From positions 62,001-126,000 of the forward strand of contig JAWKQE010000019.1 of NCBI GenBank assembly GCA_041390305.1: 64,000 nt of DNA. Reading direction: 5' to 3'. The position numbers were made by a program, and so were the translations under genes. Shown here piece after piece: positions 1-7,736 of this stretch (position 1 is the stretch's first letter; each line of letters begins with the position of its first letter). The notes below the pieces were generated by a model that was not told the origin of the DNA, did not search any database, and saw only the letters and a program-made list of their open reading frames with translations. Origin of the DNA: JACKCR01 sp041390305 (GTDB lineage Bacteria > Eisenbacteria > RBG-16-71-46 > CAIMUX01).

Positions 1-725
1 ATCTGGGCGACCCCGACTTCTGGGACGTGCCCGAGGAAGGCCTGCTCTCCCCGGAGTACATCGAGGAACGCACGCGCTCGATCTCGATGACCACGGCGAC
101 GCCGAGCGGTGAGGTCGGTGCCGGCGATCCCGGAGCGGAGCCCGACGAGACGACGCATCTCGTCGCGATCGACGATCAGGGCAACGCCGTCAGCATGACC
201 ACGACGCTCAACGCTGGCTTTGGGAGCGGTCTCGTCGCGGCGGGAACCGGCATCCTCCTCAACAACGAGATGGACGACTTCTCCGCGAAGCCCGGAGTCC
301 CAAATCTCTTCGGCCTCATCGGCAACGAAGCCAATGCGATCGCACCAGGGAAGCGGATGCTGAGTTCGATGTCTCCCACGATCGTCCTGCGGGACGCCCG
401 CCCGTACCTGCTCCTCGGCTCACCGGGCGGTTCGCGGATCATCACGTCTGTCGTCCAGGTCATCCTGAACGCGGTCGTCTTCCACATGCCGATCGCGCAG
501 GCGGTCGCCGTTCCACGCATCCATGCGCAGTGGCTCCCGGACGTTCTCTTCTACGAACCGTACGGCCTCTCGCCCGAGACGATCGGCGCCCTCGAGGCGA
601 AAGGCCACACCGTCCAAATCTTCCCGTCGGACGCGATCGGCCGGGTCAATGCGATCGAGGTGCGGGACGACGGCTTCCACGCCGGGCCGGACATCCGGAG
701 TGGAGCGGCCGCGGTGGGCTACTAG
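1..725 (+). CDS. ggt: Gamma-glutamyltranspeptidase, C-terminal part (5' end outside window)
   Basis: Gamma-glutamyltransferase cleaves the gamma-glutamyl bond of glutathione in the periplasm and transfers or hydrolyses it. Only the C-terminal part of the precursor is in the window; the open frame runs in from position 3 with no start. The fragment contains the autocleavage/nucleophile region DETTHLVAID; the first Thr of TTH (codon at 150) corresponds to the catalytic Thr391 of the E. coli enzyme. Further family blocks are GILLNNEMDDFS, LSSMSPTIV and GSPGGSRIIT. The protein ends in AVGY as family members usually do, so the small subunit is complete. The large subunit and signal peptide lie upstream of the window. 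The family call is firm; the substrate cannot be refined from this fragment. Confidence 0.96.
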   Translation, partial: LGDPDFWDVPEEGLLSPEYIEERTRSISMTTATPSGEVGAGDPGAEPDETTHLVAIDDQGNAVSMTTTLNAGFGSGLVAAGTGILLNNEMDDFSAKPGVPNLFGLIGNEANAIAPGKRMLSSMSPTIVLRDARPYLLLGSPGGSRIITSVVQVILNAVVFHMPIAQAVAVPRIHAQWLPDVLFYEPYGLSPETIGALEAKGHTVQIFPSDAIGRVNAIEVRDDGFHAGPDIRSGAAAVGY

Positions 726-924
726 CTAGCTAGGGTCTCTCGTTTCGCCTCCATCGAGAACCAAACGCCGTGGGCCTGGTCGTCCATTCCTGGCCGCATA
801 CGCATAGTCCACGATGCGGCGTGCGCTGTCTTGGTTCTACAGTACGGACGATATCAGGGCCGACGAGCTGGGGAAGGAGTGGCCGACTCGGTCGACCGAA
901 CACAGGATCAGAAGGGAGCCAGCG

Positions 925-2274
925 ATGATCCAGAGGATGCTTCTCCTCGGAGCCGCGTTGGTGAGTGTTCCTCGACTCTCGCTTGCGGCGACCCTGGAAG
1001 TGGGGCCGGACGGAACCGGAGACTACCCATCCCTCCGGACTGCGATCGCCGTCGTGCAGCCGGGCGACACGATTCTCGTCCATCCCGGAATCTATGACGA
1101 GACGGCGGATCCACCGCTGGCCGAGGTTGCTGCGGAGTCGATTACGATTCGTGGGGCCGGGGATCTTCCATCCGACGTGTCCATTACGGGCATCCACTTG
1201 TGGTTTCATGCGTCCGGAGAGCATCATCTGGAGCGTCTTCGCCTATTCGGTCAGACTCGGGTACTGGGTGGCTGGCCCCCTCCGTCATTTGTTGTTCGGG
1301 ACTGCATCGTGGACACACGATCGGACTCAGTGTGGTGCGACAGTGTGAGTCTGACGGGATCTGCCACTGTGCAGGACTGCACGTTTCAAGGTATTGCTAC
1401 CAGCTACCCGAACTGCGAGAACGGCCTCGCTCTCGACCTAAGCGCCGCGAGTCAGGGGACGTTGGTGGAACGGTGCACGTTTTCGAGTGTTCGCACGACC
1501 GGTGCCGGAGCGGCTGTGGCCGTGGAGAACAGCGTGCTTCGAGACTGTGTCTTCATGAACAACGTTGGCGGATGGGCCGGCGCCGTTACATCAGTCGGTC
1601 CCTGTTGCGGATACCCGAACGCTGCCGTCATCGAGAACTGCACCTTCTGGCGGAACGAGTGCCTGAATCCAGGTGCCGCTGTCTACATGGAAGCGAGCTA
1701 TGTCGAGATCAACCACTCGATCTTTGCCGAGACGATCAACGGGAAGGCGATTTCCACTCCGGGTGGTGGAGAGATCCTCTGCAACGACTTCTGGATGAAT
1801 GAGCGGGGCACCGTGAGTTGCCCCTGGTGCTACGAAGATGGGAACTTCGAGGCCGACCCGCTCTTCTGTGACCCCGAAGGCGGAGACTTCCGCATCGATC
1901 CGAACTCGCCCTGCCAGCCTGGCTACCACGACGGATTCTCGTGTGGTTTCGTCGGAGCTTTCGGAGAATGTGCGGCGTCCACGGTGGAAGGCACGGTGGG
2001 TGAGCCGGGAACGGGGTCGCCACTCGTCATTCTGCGGAACCCGACCACGAGCACGGCGGCCCTCCTCTTCACGACCCGCACGCCCGGCACGGTGTCGGGT
2101 TCGGTCCACGCCACGGACGGCCGACGCGTCCTCGACGTTCCGCCGCGTCCTGTCGCGGTCGGGCAAGCACGGATCGAGGTGACGATGCCGGACGATCTGG
2201 CCGGCGGAACGTACTACGTGAAGCTCCAGACTCCGGACGGAGTGCGGACGGCCAGACTCGTCCTTCTTCGGTGA
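925..2274 (+). CDS. Secreted right-handed beta-helix protein with T9SS-like C-terminal domain
   Basis: Predicted exported protein of about 449 aa. The start at 925 is preferred over 814 because it follows a GAAGGGAG ribosome-binding sequence and opens directly onto a signal peptide (MIQRMLLLGAALVS...LAA). The opening mature segment (DGTGDYPSLRTAIAVVQPGD..LVHPGIYDE) is typical of pectate-lyase-like parallel beta-helix proteins. It is followed by repeated short strands with many Cys and Asn residues. The last roughly 85 residues (from about VILRNPTTSTAALLF to GTYYVKLQTPDG..RLVLLR) look like the FlgD-Ig/T9SS type A sorting domain of FCB bacteria. No catalytic residues could be assigned, so it may bind or modify polysaccharide or be a surface protein. 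It stands alone between ggt and a kinase gene. Confidence 0.8.
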   Translation: MIQRMLLLGAALVSVPRLSLAATLEVGPDGTGDYPSLRTAIAVVQPGDTILVHPGIYDETADPPLAEVAAESITIRGAGDLPSDVSITGIHLWFHASGEHHLERLRLFGQTRVLGGWPPPSFVVRDCIVDTRSDSVWCDSVSLTGSATVQDCTFQGIATSYPNCENGLALDLSAASQGTLVERCTFSSVRTTGAGAAVAVENSVLRDCVFMNNVGGWAGAVTSVGPCCGYPNAAVIENCTFWRNECLNPGAAVYMEASYVEINHSIFAETINGKAISTPGGGEILCNDFWMNERGTVSCPWCYEDGNFEADPLFCDPEGGDFRIDPNSPCQPGYHDGFSCGFVGAFGECAASTVEGTVGEPGTGSPLVILRNPTTSTAALLFTTRTPGTVSGSVHATDGRRVLDVPPRPVAVGQARIEVTMPDDLAGGTYYVKLQTPDGVRTARLVLLR

Positions 2275-2395
2275 CGGTTCGGTGCCGACCTTCGCACCCA
2301 AACGGGAGAGATCGTCGGTGTGTTCCCGCGCTCCCCAATGATGCCGCGAGTGAGGGGCTGGGAATCCCTCCCGACCTTGCTCTATCCTCGCCCCC

Positions 2396-3322
2396 ATGCG
2401 GATCGGGATCGACCTCGGCGGAACGAAGATCGAAGGCGTGCTGCTCGGCGGCTCGGGCGAAGTGCTGGGTCGCCACAGAGTCCCCACGCCAAAGGGGGAC
2501 TACGACGCGACGCTCGACGCTCTCGCAGCGTTGACCGACCGCTTCGATCGATTCGCAGCCGAGTCCGGTGCGGACGTTCCCACGATCGGGATCGGAACTC
2601 CGGGAGCCGTGTCCCCCGCGACCGGACGGATGAAGAACTGCAACTCGACCTGGCTCAACGACCGTCCGCTCCGCGAAGACCTCGTCGCCCGGATCGGTCG
2701 AGAGGTTCGTCTCGCGAACGACGCGAACTGCTTTGCGCTTTCGGAGGCGGTGGACGGCGCGGCGGCCGGAGCCGAAGTCGTCTTCGGAGTCATCCTCGGA
2801 ACCGGTGTCGGAAGTGGTGTCGTCGTGAGAGAACGACCGATCCTCGGTGCGAACGCGATCGGCGGGGAGTGGGGGCACAATCCGTTGCCATCGGTGACAC
2901 CGGACGAGCTGCCCGGCCCACCGTGCTACTGCGGACGGTCCGGCTGCGTCGAGACGTTCCTCTCGGGGCCTGGCCTCGCGCACGATCACGAACGCGTTCA
3001 TCGAGCTCGCCTCACCTCGGAGGAGGTCGTCCAGGGCGCCGCGGCCGGCGACGACGCGTGCGAGGACACGCTCCGCCGCTACGAACATCGACTCGCCCGG
3101 GCTCTCGCCTCCGTCATCAACCTCCTCGACCCTGACACGATCGTCCTGGGCGGCGGCCTCTCCAAGATCGAGCGCCTCTACACGAACGTCCCCCGCATCT
3201 GGAACCGCTGGGTCTTCTCCGACTCTGTGACGACGCCGCTCGTGCCCCCGCTGCACGGCGACGCAAGTGGCGTCCGCGGTGCGGCTTGGCTCTGGGGACG
3301 GTCGGAAGCGTCCCGAGATTGA
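2396..3322 (+). CDS. mak: ROK-family sugar kinase, closest to fructokinase Mak
   Basis: ATP-dependent hexose kinase of the ROK family, acting in the cytoplasm on a free sugar. Length (308 aa) and many blocks match E. coli Mak (manno(fructo)kinase). The N-terminal phosphate loop is GIDLGGTKIEG (residues 3-13). KNCNSTWLND and LANDANCFALSEAVDGAAAGA follow, then the ROK zinc site GH..PLPS....PCYCGRSGCVE, with His and three Cys present. The C-terminus DPDTIVLGGGLSK...GVRGAAWLW is also conserved. No Shine-Dalgarno precedes the ATG; a TATCCT hexamer at 2383-2388 lies 7 nt upstream, so the message may be leaderless (inference). Fructose or mannose is the likely substrate by similarity, but glucose cannot be excluded. 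Confidence 0.9.
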   Translation: MRIGIDLGGTKIEGVLLGGSGEVLGRHRVPTPKGDYDATLDALAALTDRFDRFAAESGADVPTIGIGTPGAVSPATGRMKNCNSTWLNDRPLREDLVARIGREVRLANDANCFALSEAVDGAAAGAEVVFGVILGTGVGSGVVVRERPILGANAIGGEWGHNPLPSVTPDELPGPPCYCGRSGCVETFLSGPGLAHDHERVHRARLTSEEVVQGAAAGDDACEDTLRRYEHRLARALASVINLLDPDTIVLGGGLSKIERLYTNVPRIWNRWVFSDSVTTPLVPPLHGDASGVRGAAWLWGRSEASRD

Positions 3323-3458
3323 CCCTCTCCGGCACGGGAGGTACGCTCCCTCGCCTAGTGCCCTTGTCCCTCGTCGGCACGATGTGGACGAGGAGGGCGG
3401 ACGGCTCCGTCCCCCGTAGCGACCAACCGGTTCCAGGCCGTGGAGATCCGAGAACGAA

Positions 3459-4337
3459 ATGTTGCGCAGCATGACTGGCTACGGCCGCGGCGAATCCGCC
3501 CTCGGCACAGGAAAGCTCATGGTCGAGATCCGCACCGTGAACCATCGGTTCTGCGAGATCTCGGTGCGGCTCCCGAGGTCGCTCGCTCTGCTCGAGGGGA
3601 AGACCCGCGAGATCATCCAGAGCCGGATCTCGCGCGGGAAGATCAACGTGAACGTCACGCTCGACGGGAACGACTCGCCGGTGACCCGCCTCAAGCTGAA
3701 CGAGCCGATCTCCGAGGCGTACTTCGACGTCCTCGATCAACTCCAGAAGCGGTTCCATCTCTCGGGACAGATCGACATCAACACGTTCCTCACGCTTCCC
3801 GACGTCCTGACCTGGGAACAGGAGGAGATCGGCGAAGAGGAGTCGTGGAACCGGCTCCAGGAAGCGCTCGAGGCCGCCATCCTCGACGTCCAGGACATGA
3901 AGGAACGGGAAGGCAACAACCTGGCCAAGGATCTCCTCACGCGCCTCGATCTGATCTATGAACGCGTGGATCGCGTGGTCGCGCGCGTGCCGGAGATGCT
4001 CACGAACTACAAGAAGCGGGTCGAGGACAGGCTCGCCGAGATCAGTCAGGACGCGGACTTCAACCTCGCGCGGCTCGAGTCCGAACTGATCCTCTTCACC
4101 GATCGCACGGACTGCACCGAGGAGTGCGTCCGTCTCCGCTCACACGTGGAGCAGTTCCGCGATCTCATCCACGCGCCTGAGCCCGCCGGCCGGAAGCTCA
4201 ATTTCCTACTCCAAGAGATGAACCGCGAAGCGAATACGATCGGGTCGAAAGCACAAGATGTCCCGATCGCCCGTGATGTGATAGAGATCAAAGAAGAGAT
4301 CGAGAGACTTCGCGAACAAGTTCAGAACTTCGAGTAG
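3459..4337 (+). CDS. yicC: YicC/YloC family endoribonuclease
   Basis: Member of the conserved YicC family, reported as an endoribonuclease that affects small RNA and mRNA turnover in E. coli. The protein is 292 aa, the normal length. It begins MLRSMTGYGRGES, the family signature start, continues with EIRTVNHRFCEISVRLP, and ends with the conserved block FLLQEMNREANTIGSKAQD followed by a C-terminal helix. It precedes gmk by 8 nt, and yicC-gmk is a common gene pair, so the two are probably co-transcribed. Confidence 0.95.
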   Translation: MLRSMTGYGRGESALGTGKLMVEIRTVNHRFCEISVRLPRSLALLEGKTREIIQSRISRGKINVNVTLDGNDSPVTRLKLNEPISEAYFDVLDQLQKRFHLSGQIDINTFLTLPDVLTWEQEEIGEEESWNRLQEALEAAILDVQDMKEREGNNLAKDLLTRLDLIYERVDRVVARVPEMLTNYKKRVEDRLAEISQDADFNLARLESELILFTDRTDCTEECVRLRSHVEQFRDLIHAPEPAGRKLNFLLQEMNREANTIGSKAQDVPIARDVIEIKEEIERLREQVQNFE

Positions 4338-4345
4338 CTGCGCTC

Positions 4346-4948
4346 ATGGACGTTCTTCCTCGCCTCATTCTCCCCGCGTTTCCGGTCGTCGTCTCGGGAC
4401 CATCGGGCGTGGGGAAGACCGTGCTCTGCGATCGGCTGCTCAGTCAGCTGGGCCACGCGGTGCGTTCCATCTCCGCCACGACTCGTCCTCCCCGCGAGAA
4501 CGAGAACGACGGCGAGAGCTACTTCTTCTATACGGACGACGAGTTTCGCGAGGCGGTCGCGCACGAGGAGATGGCCGAGTACGCCGAAGTCCACGGGCGC
4601 TTCTACGGAACGCCCAAGGCATTCCTCGACGAGAACCTGAGTGCCGGTCGGAGCGTCGTCCTCAACATCGACGTGCAGGGTGGCCTCCAGCTCAAGCGGA
4701 GCTATCCCGGTTCCGTGATGGTGTTCGTGCTTCCGCCTTCGTGGGCGGTTCTCGAGGAGCGGTTGCGTGGGCGGAAGAGCGACAGTGCGGAACAGATCGA
4801 AGCCCGTCTCGCCCGCGCGCGTCAGGAAGTCGAAGAGATCTCGCGCTACGAGTACGTCATCGTGAACGACGACCTGAACCGCGCGGTGCAGGAACTCGTC
4901 GGAATCGTCCGCGCGGAGCGTTCGAGAGTCGATCGGAGACTGGCATGA
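4346..4948 (+). CDS. gmk: Guanylate kinase
   Basis: Phosphorylates GMP to GDP with ATP, essential for GTP and (p)ppGpp pools. The protein is 200 aa, normal length. The P-loop is GPSGVGKT (about residues 17-24). The GMP-binding stretch ISATTRPPRENENDGESYFF follows, then a LID region rich in Arg (ERLRGRKSDSAEQIEARLARA) and the terminal block YEYVIVNDDLNRAV. Its stop overlaps the coaBC start as ATGA (4945-4948), implying translational coupling. The omega subunit gene rpoZ, often found between gmk and coaBC, is absent here. Confidence 0.97.
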   Translation: MDVLPRLILPAFPVVVSGPSGVGKTVLCDRLLSQLGHAVRSISATTRPPRENENDGESYFFYTDDEFREAVAHEEMAEYAEVHGRFYGTPKAFLDENLSAGRSVVLNIDVQGGLQLKRSYPGSVMVFVLPPSWAVLEERLRGRKSDSAEQIEARLARARQEVEEISRYEYVIVNDDLNRAVQELVGIVRAERSRVDRRLA

Positions 4949-6567
4949 GCCACGCGCATGTCGTGCTCGGCGTGACCGGTTCGATCGCGGCCTACAAGGC
5001 GGCGGAGATCGTCCGGCTCTTCACGAAGGCCGGTGTCACCGTGGAGTGCGTGCTCACGCGGTCCGCGGCCGAGTTCGTCCAGCCGCTCACGTTCGCGACT
5101 CTGACGGAGCGGCCCGTCACCGTCGACCTCTTCGGACCGCCCGCCGGCGCCGCGGCCGAGTACGGTGATCGGTCCGATGCCGATTCTGATGCCGGCGGCA
5201 TGGCGCCGGGGAGTCCACCCGCATCGACAGCGCACGCGGCGCAGCCGCGGGATCCCGCGGCTTCTTCGGCCGCGGGGGGAACGGTCCTAGGCGGTTCCGC
5301 GCCTCCCGGACTCGCGACGCGGTCCGCGATCGACCATATCCGCGCGTCCCGGGGAGCGGACCTCGTCGTCGTCGCACCCGCCACCGCGAACATCCTCGGC
5401 AAGGTGGCCCAGGGGATCGCGGACGACGCGCTCAGTACCACGCTTCTCGCGTCCTCTGTCCCCGTGATGTTCGCCCCCGCCATGAACACGCTCATGTGGA
5501 ACCACCCGGCGGTGCAGGCCAACGTGCGGCAGTTGCGGAGTTGGGGCTATCTCTTCGCCGATCCGGACGCCGGAGATCTCGCCTGTGGCGAGTTCGGGGC
5601 CGGACGGATGGCCGAACCCGCGGAGATCGTCGGCGCCGCGCTTCGCCTCCTCGCGGAGCGGAGCCACCGCCCGCGTCTTCTCGTCACGGCCGGCGGCACC
5701 GAAGAAGATCTGGACCCGGTACGCGCGCTCACGAACCGTTCGAGCGGTCGGATGGGGTTCGCGGTGGCGGAAGCCGGGCGCAACCTCGGCCTGCCCGTCA
5801 CGGTCATCGCGGCGCGGACCAGTGCTCCGGTCCCTTACGGCGTCGATGTCGTCCGTGTACGCAGCGCGAAGGAGATGCTCGATCGGGTCACGGAGCTCCA
5901 TCCGTCCCACCCGCTCCTCGTCATGGCCGCGGCGGTGGCGGACTACCGGCCGAAGCGTCCCGCCGGGAAGAAGATCCGGAGTGGGGACGGCGCGTTGACT
6001 CTGGAACTCACGCCGACGGTCGACATCCTGAAGACCGTCGCCGCCGCGCGAAGGGGACAGGTGTCCATCGGGTTCGCCCTCGAGACAGAGAGAACGGACG
6101 CCGCGCGTCTCCAGGCCGGTGAGACAAAGCTCGCCCGCAAGGGCGTCGACCTCCTGGTCCTCAACGACCCGACGAAAGCGGGTTCGGAGTTCGGGGGCGC
6201 CACGAACGAAGTGACGTTCCTCTATCCCGACCGCGGCCCCGAGTCTCTCGCCCGAACGACGAAGGACGAAGTCGGTCTCGAGATCGTGCGCCGCGCGCTC
6301 TCGCTCTGGAACGAGCGAAGGAAGGACGTCGGGAACCCGGGCCGGGATCCCCGCCCGAAGAGTCGCGCGCCCCGCTCTTCCGCGCGCCCGCACTCCGCGA
6401 TGGAGTCGGCGAAGGAATCGGCAAAGGGGTCTGCGAGCAAGGCGGCAACGGAGTCCGCCAAGGCATCCGCGAAGAAGTCCGCGAAGTCTGCGAAGGAGTC
6501 TGCCGCGAAGTCCGTGAAGAAGTCGGCAGCGAAGTCCGCGAAGAAGACGTCCGGGAGGAAGCGATGA
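4945..6567 (+). CDS. coaBC: Bifunctional phosphopantothenoylcysteine decarboxylase / phosphopantothenate-cysteine ligase, with added basic tail
   Basis: Two steps of coenzyme A synthesis: CoaB joins cysteine to 4'-phosphopantothenate, and CoaC (FMN-dependent) decarboxylates the product. The start at the ATGA overlap gives MSHAHVVLGVTGSIAAYKAAE, the usual flavoprotein opening. CoaC motifs present are PAMNTLMWNHPA and the active-site Cys loop GDLACGEFGAGRM. The CoaB dimer/nucleotide signature is TAGGTEEDLDPVRALTNRSSGRMG. At 540 aa it is well above the roughly 400 aa norm. The excess is a low-complexity Asp/Ala/Pro/Ser insert in the CoaC half (about 5140-5310) and a C-terminal tail of Lys, Ala and Ser repeats (about 6395-6564) resembling histone H1. 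It overlaps the next frame start as ATGA at 6564. Confidence 0.95.
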   Translation: MSHAHVVLGVTGSIAAYKAAEIVRLFTKAGVTVECVLTRSAAEFVQPLTFATLTERPVTVDLFGPPAGAAAEYGDRSDADSDAGGMAPGSPPASTAHAAQPRDPAASSAAGGTVLGGSAPPGLATRSAIDHIRASRGADLVVVAPATANILGKVAQGIADDALSTTLLASSVPVMFAPAMNTLMWNHPAVQANVRQLRSWGYLFADPDAGDLACGEFGAGRMAEPAEIVGAALRLLAERSHRPRLLVTAGGTEEDLDPVRALTNRSSGRMGFAVAEAGRNLGLPVTVIAARTSAPVPYGVDVVRVRSAKEMLDRVTELHPSHPLLVMAAAVADYRPKRPAGKKIRSGDGALTLELTPTVDILKTVAAARRGQVSIGFALETERTDAARLQAGETKLARKGVDLLVLNDPTKAGSEFGGATNEVTFLYPDRGPESLARTTKDEVGLEIVRRALSLWNERRKDVGNPGRDPRPKSRAPRSSARPHSAMESAKESAKGSASKAATESAKASAKKSAKSAKESAAKSVKKSAAKSAKKTSGRKR

Positions 6568-6880
6568 GCGGCGAACGACACGAACCGCTTCCCTTCGACG
6601 TGGATTCGTTCACGAGGGACGACGTCATTCGCGAGGTTGCGCGGCTGGCTGCCCTCGACCATCGCCGTGGGGTCCATTACTGGTTCGATCACGAGTTGAC
6701 GGAGGCGCTCCGTGAGCTCGCGTTGAGTGGAGGGTCGCCGTCGGCACGGCGATCCGCCCCCGCCGGTTCCGCGGCGAGTCCGGCCCGACCGTCGGCCACG
6801 CCTCCTTCGGCAGCGTCGAGCTCCGGGTCCGCGTCTTCTACGCCCGCGACTCCGCGTTCGTCCGCGTCGCGGCCGGCGCC
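6564..6880 (+). other. Probable N-terminal segment of the uracil-DNA glycosylase gene, separated by an apparent frameshift
   Basis: An ATG at 6564 overlaps the coaBC stop (ATGA), so translation is probably coupled. This frame begins MSGERHEPLPFDVDSFTRDD and has a helical segment DVIREVARLAALDHRR...DHELTEALRELAL. It then runs into a Ser/Ala/Pro-rich linker and, from about 6880, into implausible Arg-rich sequence. From about 6860 the frame one base back reads plausible linker (GAAPPKAETF..) straight into the glycosylase. The simplest reading is one gene, 6564-7588, with one base missing somewhere in about 6860-6985. The end coordinate here is approximate. Confidence 0.5.
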
Positions 6881-6988
6881 GCACCTCCGAAGGCGGAGAC
6901 GTTTCGCGTCCGCGTACCGGCGCAGTCCGCAGGACAGGCGGCTTCCGACGCCGCCGGCGGCGAGCGCAGGGCCGCGCGCAATCCGAAG

Positions 6989-7588
6989 GTGCCCAATTGG
7001 GGGGCGCCTCCGCTCGCGACGGGGCGGGACGGAGACTGGGCGGAGCGTCTGGGGGCGCTCGATCGACGCGCGCAGGCCTGCACCGCCTGCGGTCTCTGCG
7101 AGACCCGGAACAAGGTCGTCTTCGGCGTCGGCTCTTCCGCCGTTCCTCTCGTCTTCATCGGGGAAGCGCCTGGTGCGGACGAGGACCGGCAGGGTTATCC
7201 CTTCGTGGGTAGGGCCGGCCAACTGCTCGACAAGATCATCCAGGCGATCGGCCTGGAGCGTGACGAGATCTACATCTGCAACGTGCTCAAGTGTCGGCCG
7301 CCTGGAAACCGGAATCCCGCTCCAGACGAGATCGTGAAGTGCACTCCGTTCCTTCAGGAACAGCTCGCGATTCTCCGGCCGAAAGTGATCTGCACCTTGG
7401 GGCTCTTCGCGAGCCAGTTCCTCTTGGATAGTCAGCTTCCGATCGGTAAGTTGCGGGGACAGATCGCCACGTATCGGGGCATCCCCGTCATACCGACCTA
7501 TCATCCCGCCGCGCTCTTGAGGAATCCGAGCCTCAAGGCCGCGGTCTGGGACGACGTTCAGCTCGTTCGGCGTACACTCGACCAGTGA
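6989..7588 (+). CDS. Uracil-DNA glycosylase, family 4 (Fe-S)
   Basis: Removes uracil from DNA to start base-excision repair. From a GTG at 6989 the frame gives about 199 aa covering the whole catalytic core. It has the substrate/water-activating motif GEAPGADEDRQGYPFVGRAG, the motif THYHPAALLR-like block (PTYHPAALLRNPSLK), and NVLKCRPPGNRNP. The four cysteines expected for the 4Fe-4S cluster are present as CTAC near the N-terminus, then C..PPGNRNPAPDEIVK..C. The frame is open upstream to 6716, so the true protein is probably longer and continuous with the piece starting at 6564 once a missing base is restored. Family 4 enzymes often carry such an N-terminal extension. Confidence 0.92.
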   Translation: MPNWGAPPLATGRDGDWAERLGALDRRAQACTACGLCETRNKVVFGVGSSAVPLVFIGEAPGADEDRQGYPFVGRAGQLLDKIIQAIGLERDEIYICNVLKCRPPGNRNPAPDEIVKCTPFLQEQLAILRPKVICTLGLFASQFLLDSQLPIGKLRGQIATYRGIPVIPTYHPAALLRNPSLKAAVWDDVQLVRRTLDQ

Positions 7589-7736
7589 GGCATCCGCAGC
7601 CGGTGCCTCGGCGACCCAGATAGCCCGAGAGACGGCACTCCCGTCTTGGTGGAGCAGGGACCCGTCTCTCCAGCCGGAGCGGTGGGGTCGCGACTCCCCG
7701 AGCCGACGAGCGCGCCTCCCGGAAGGAAACGCATCG

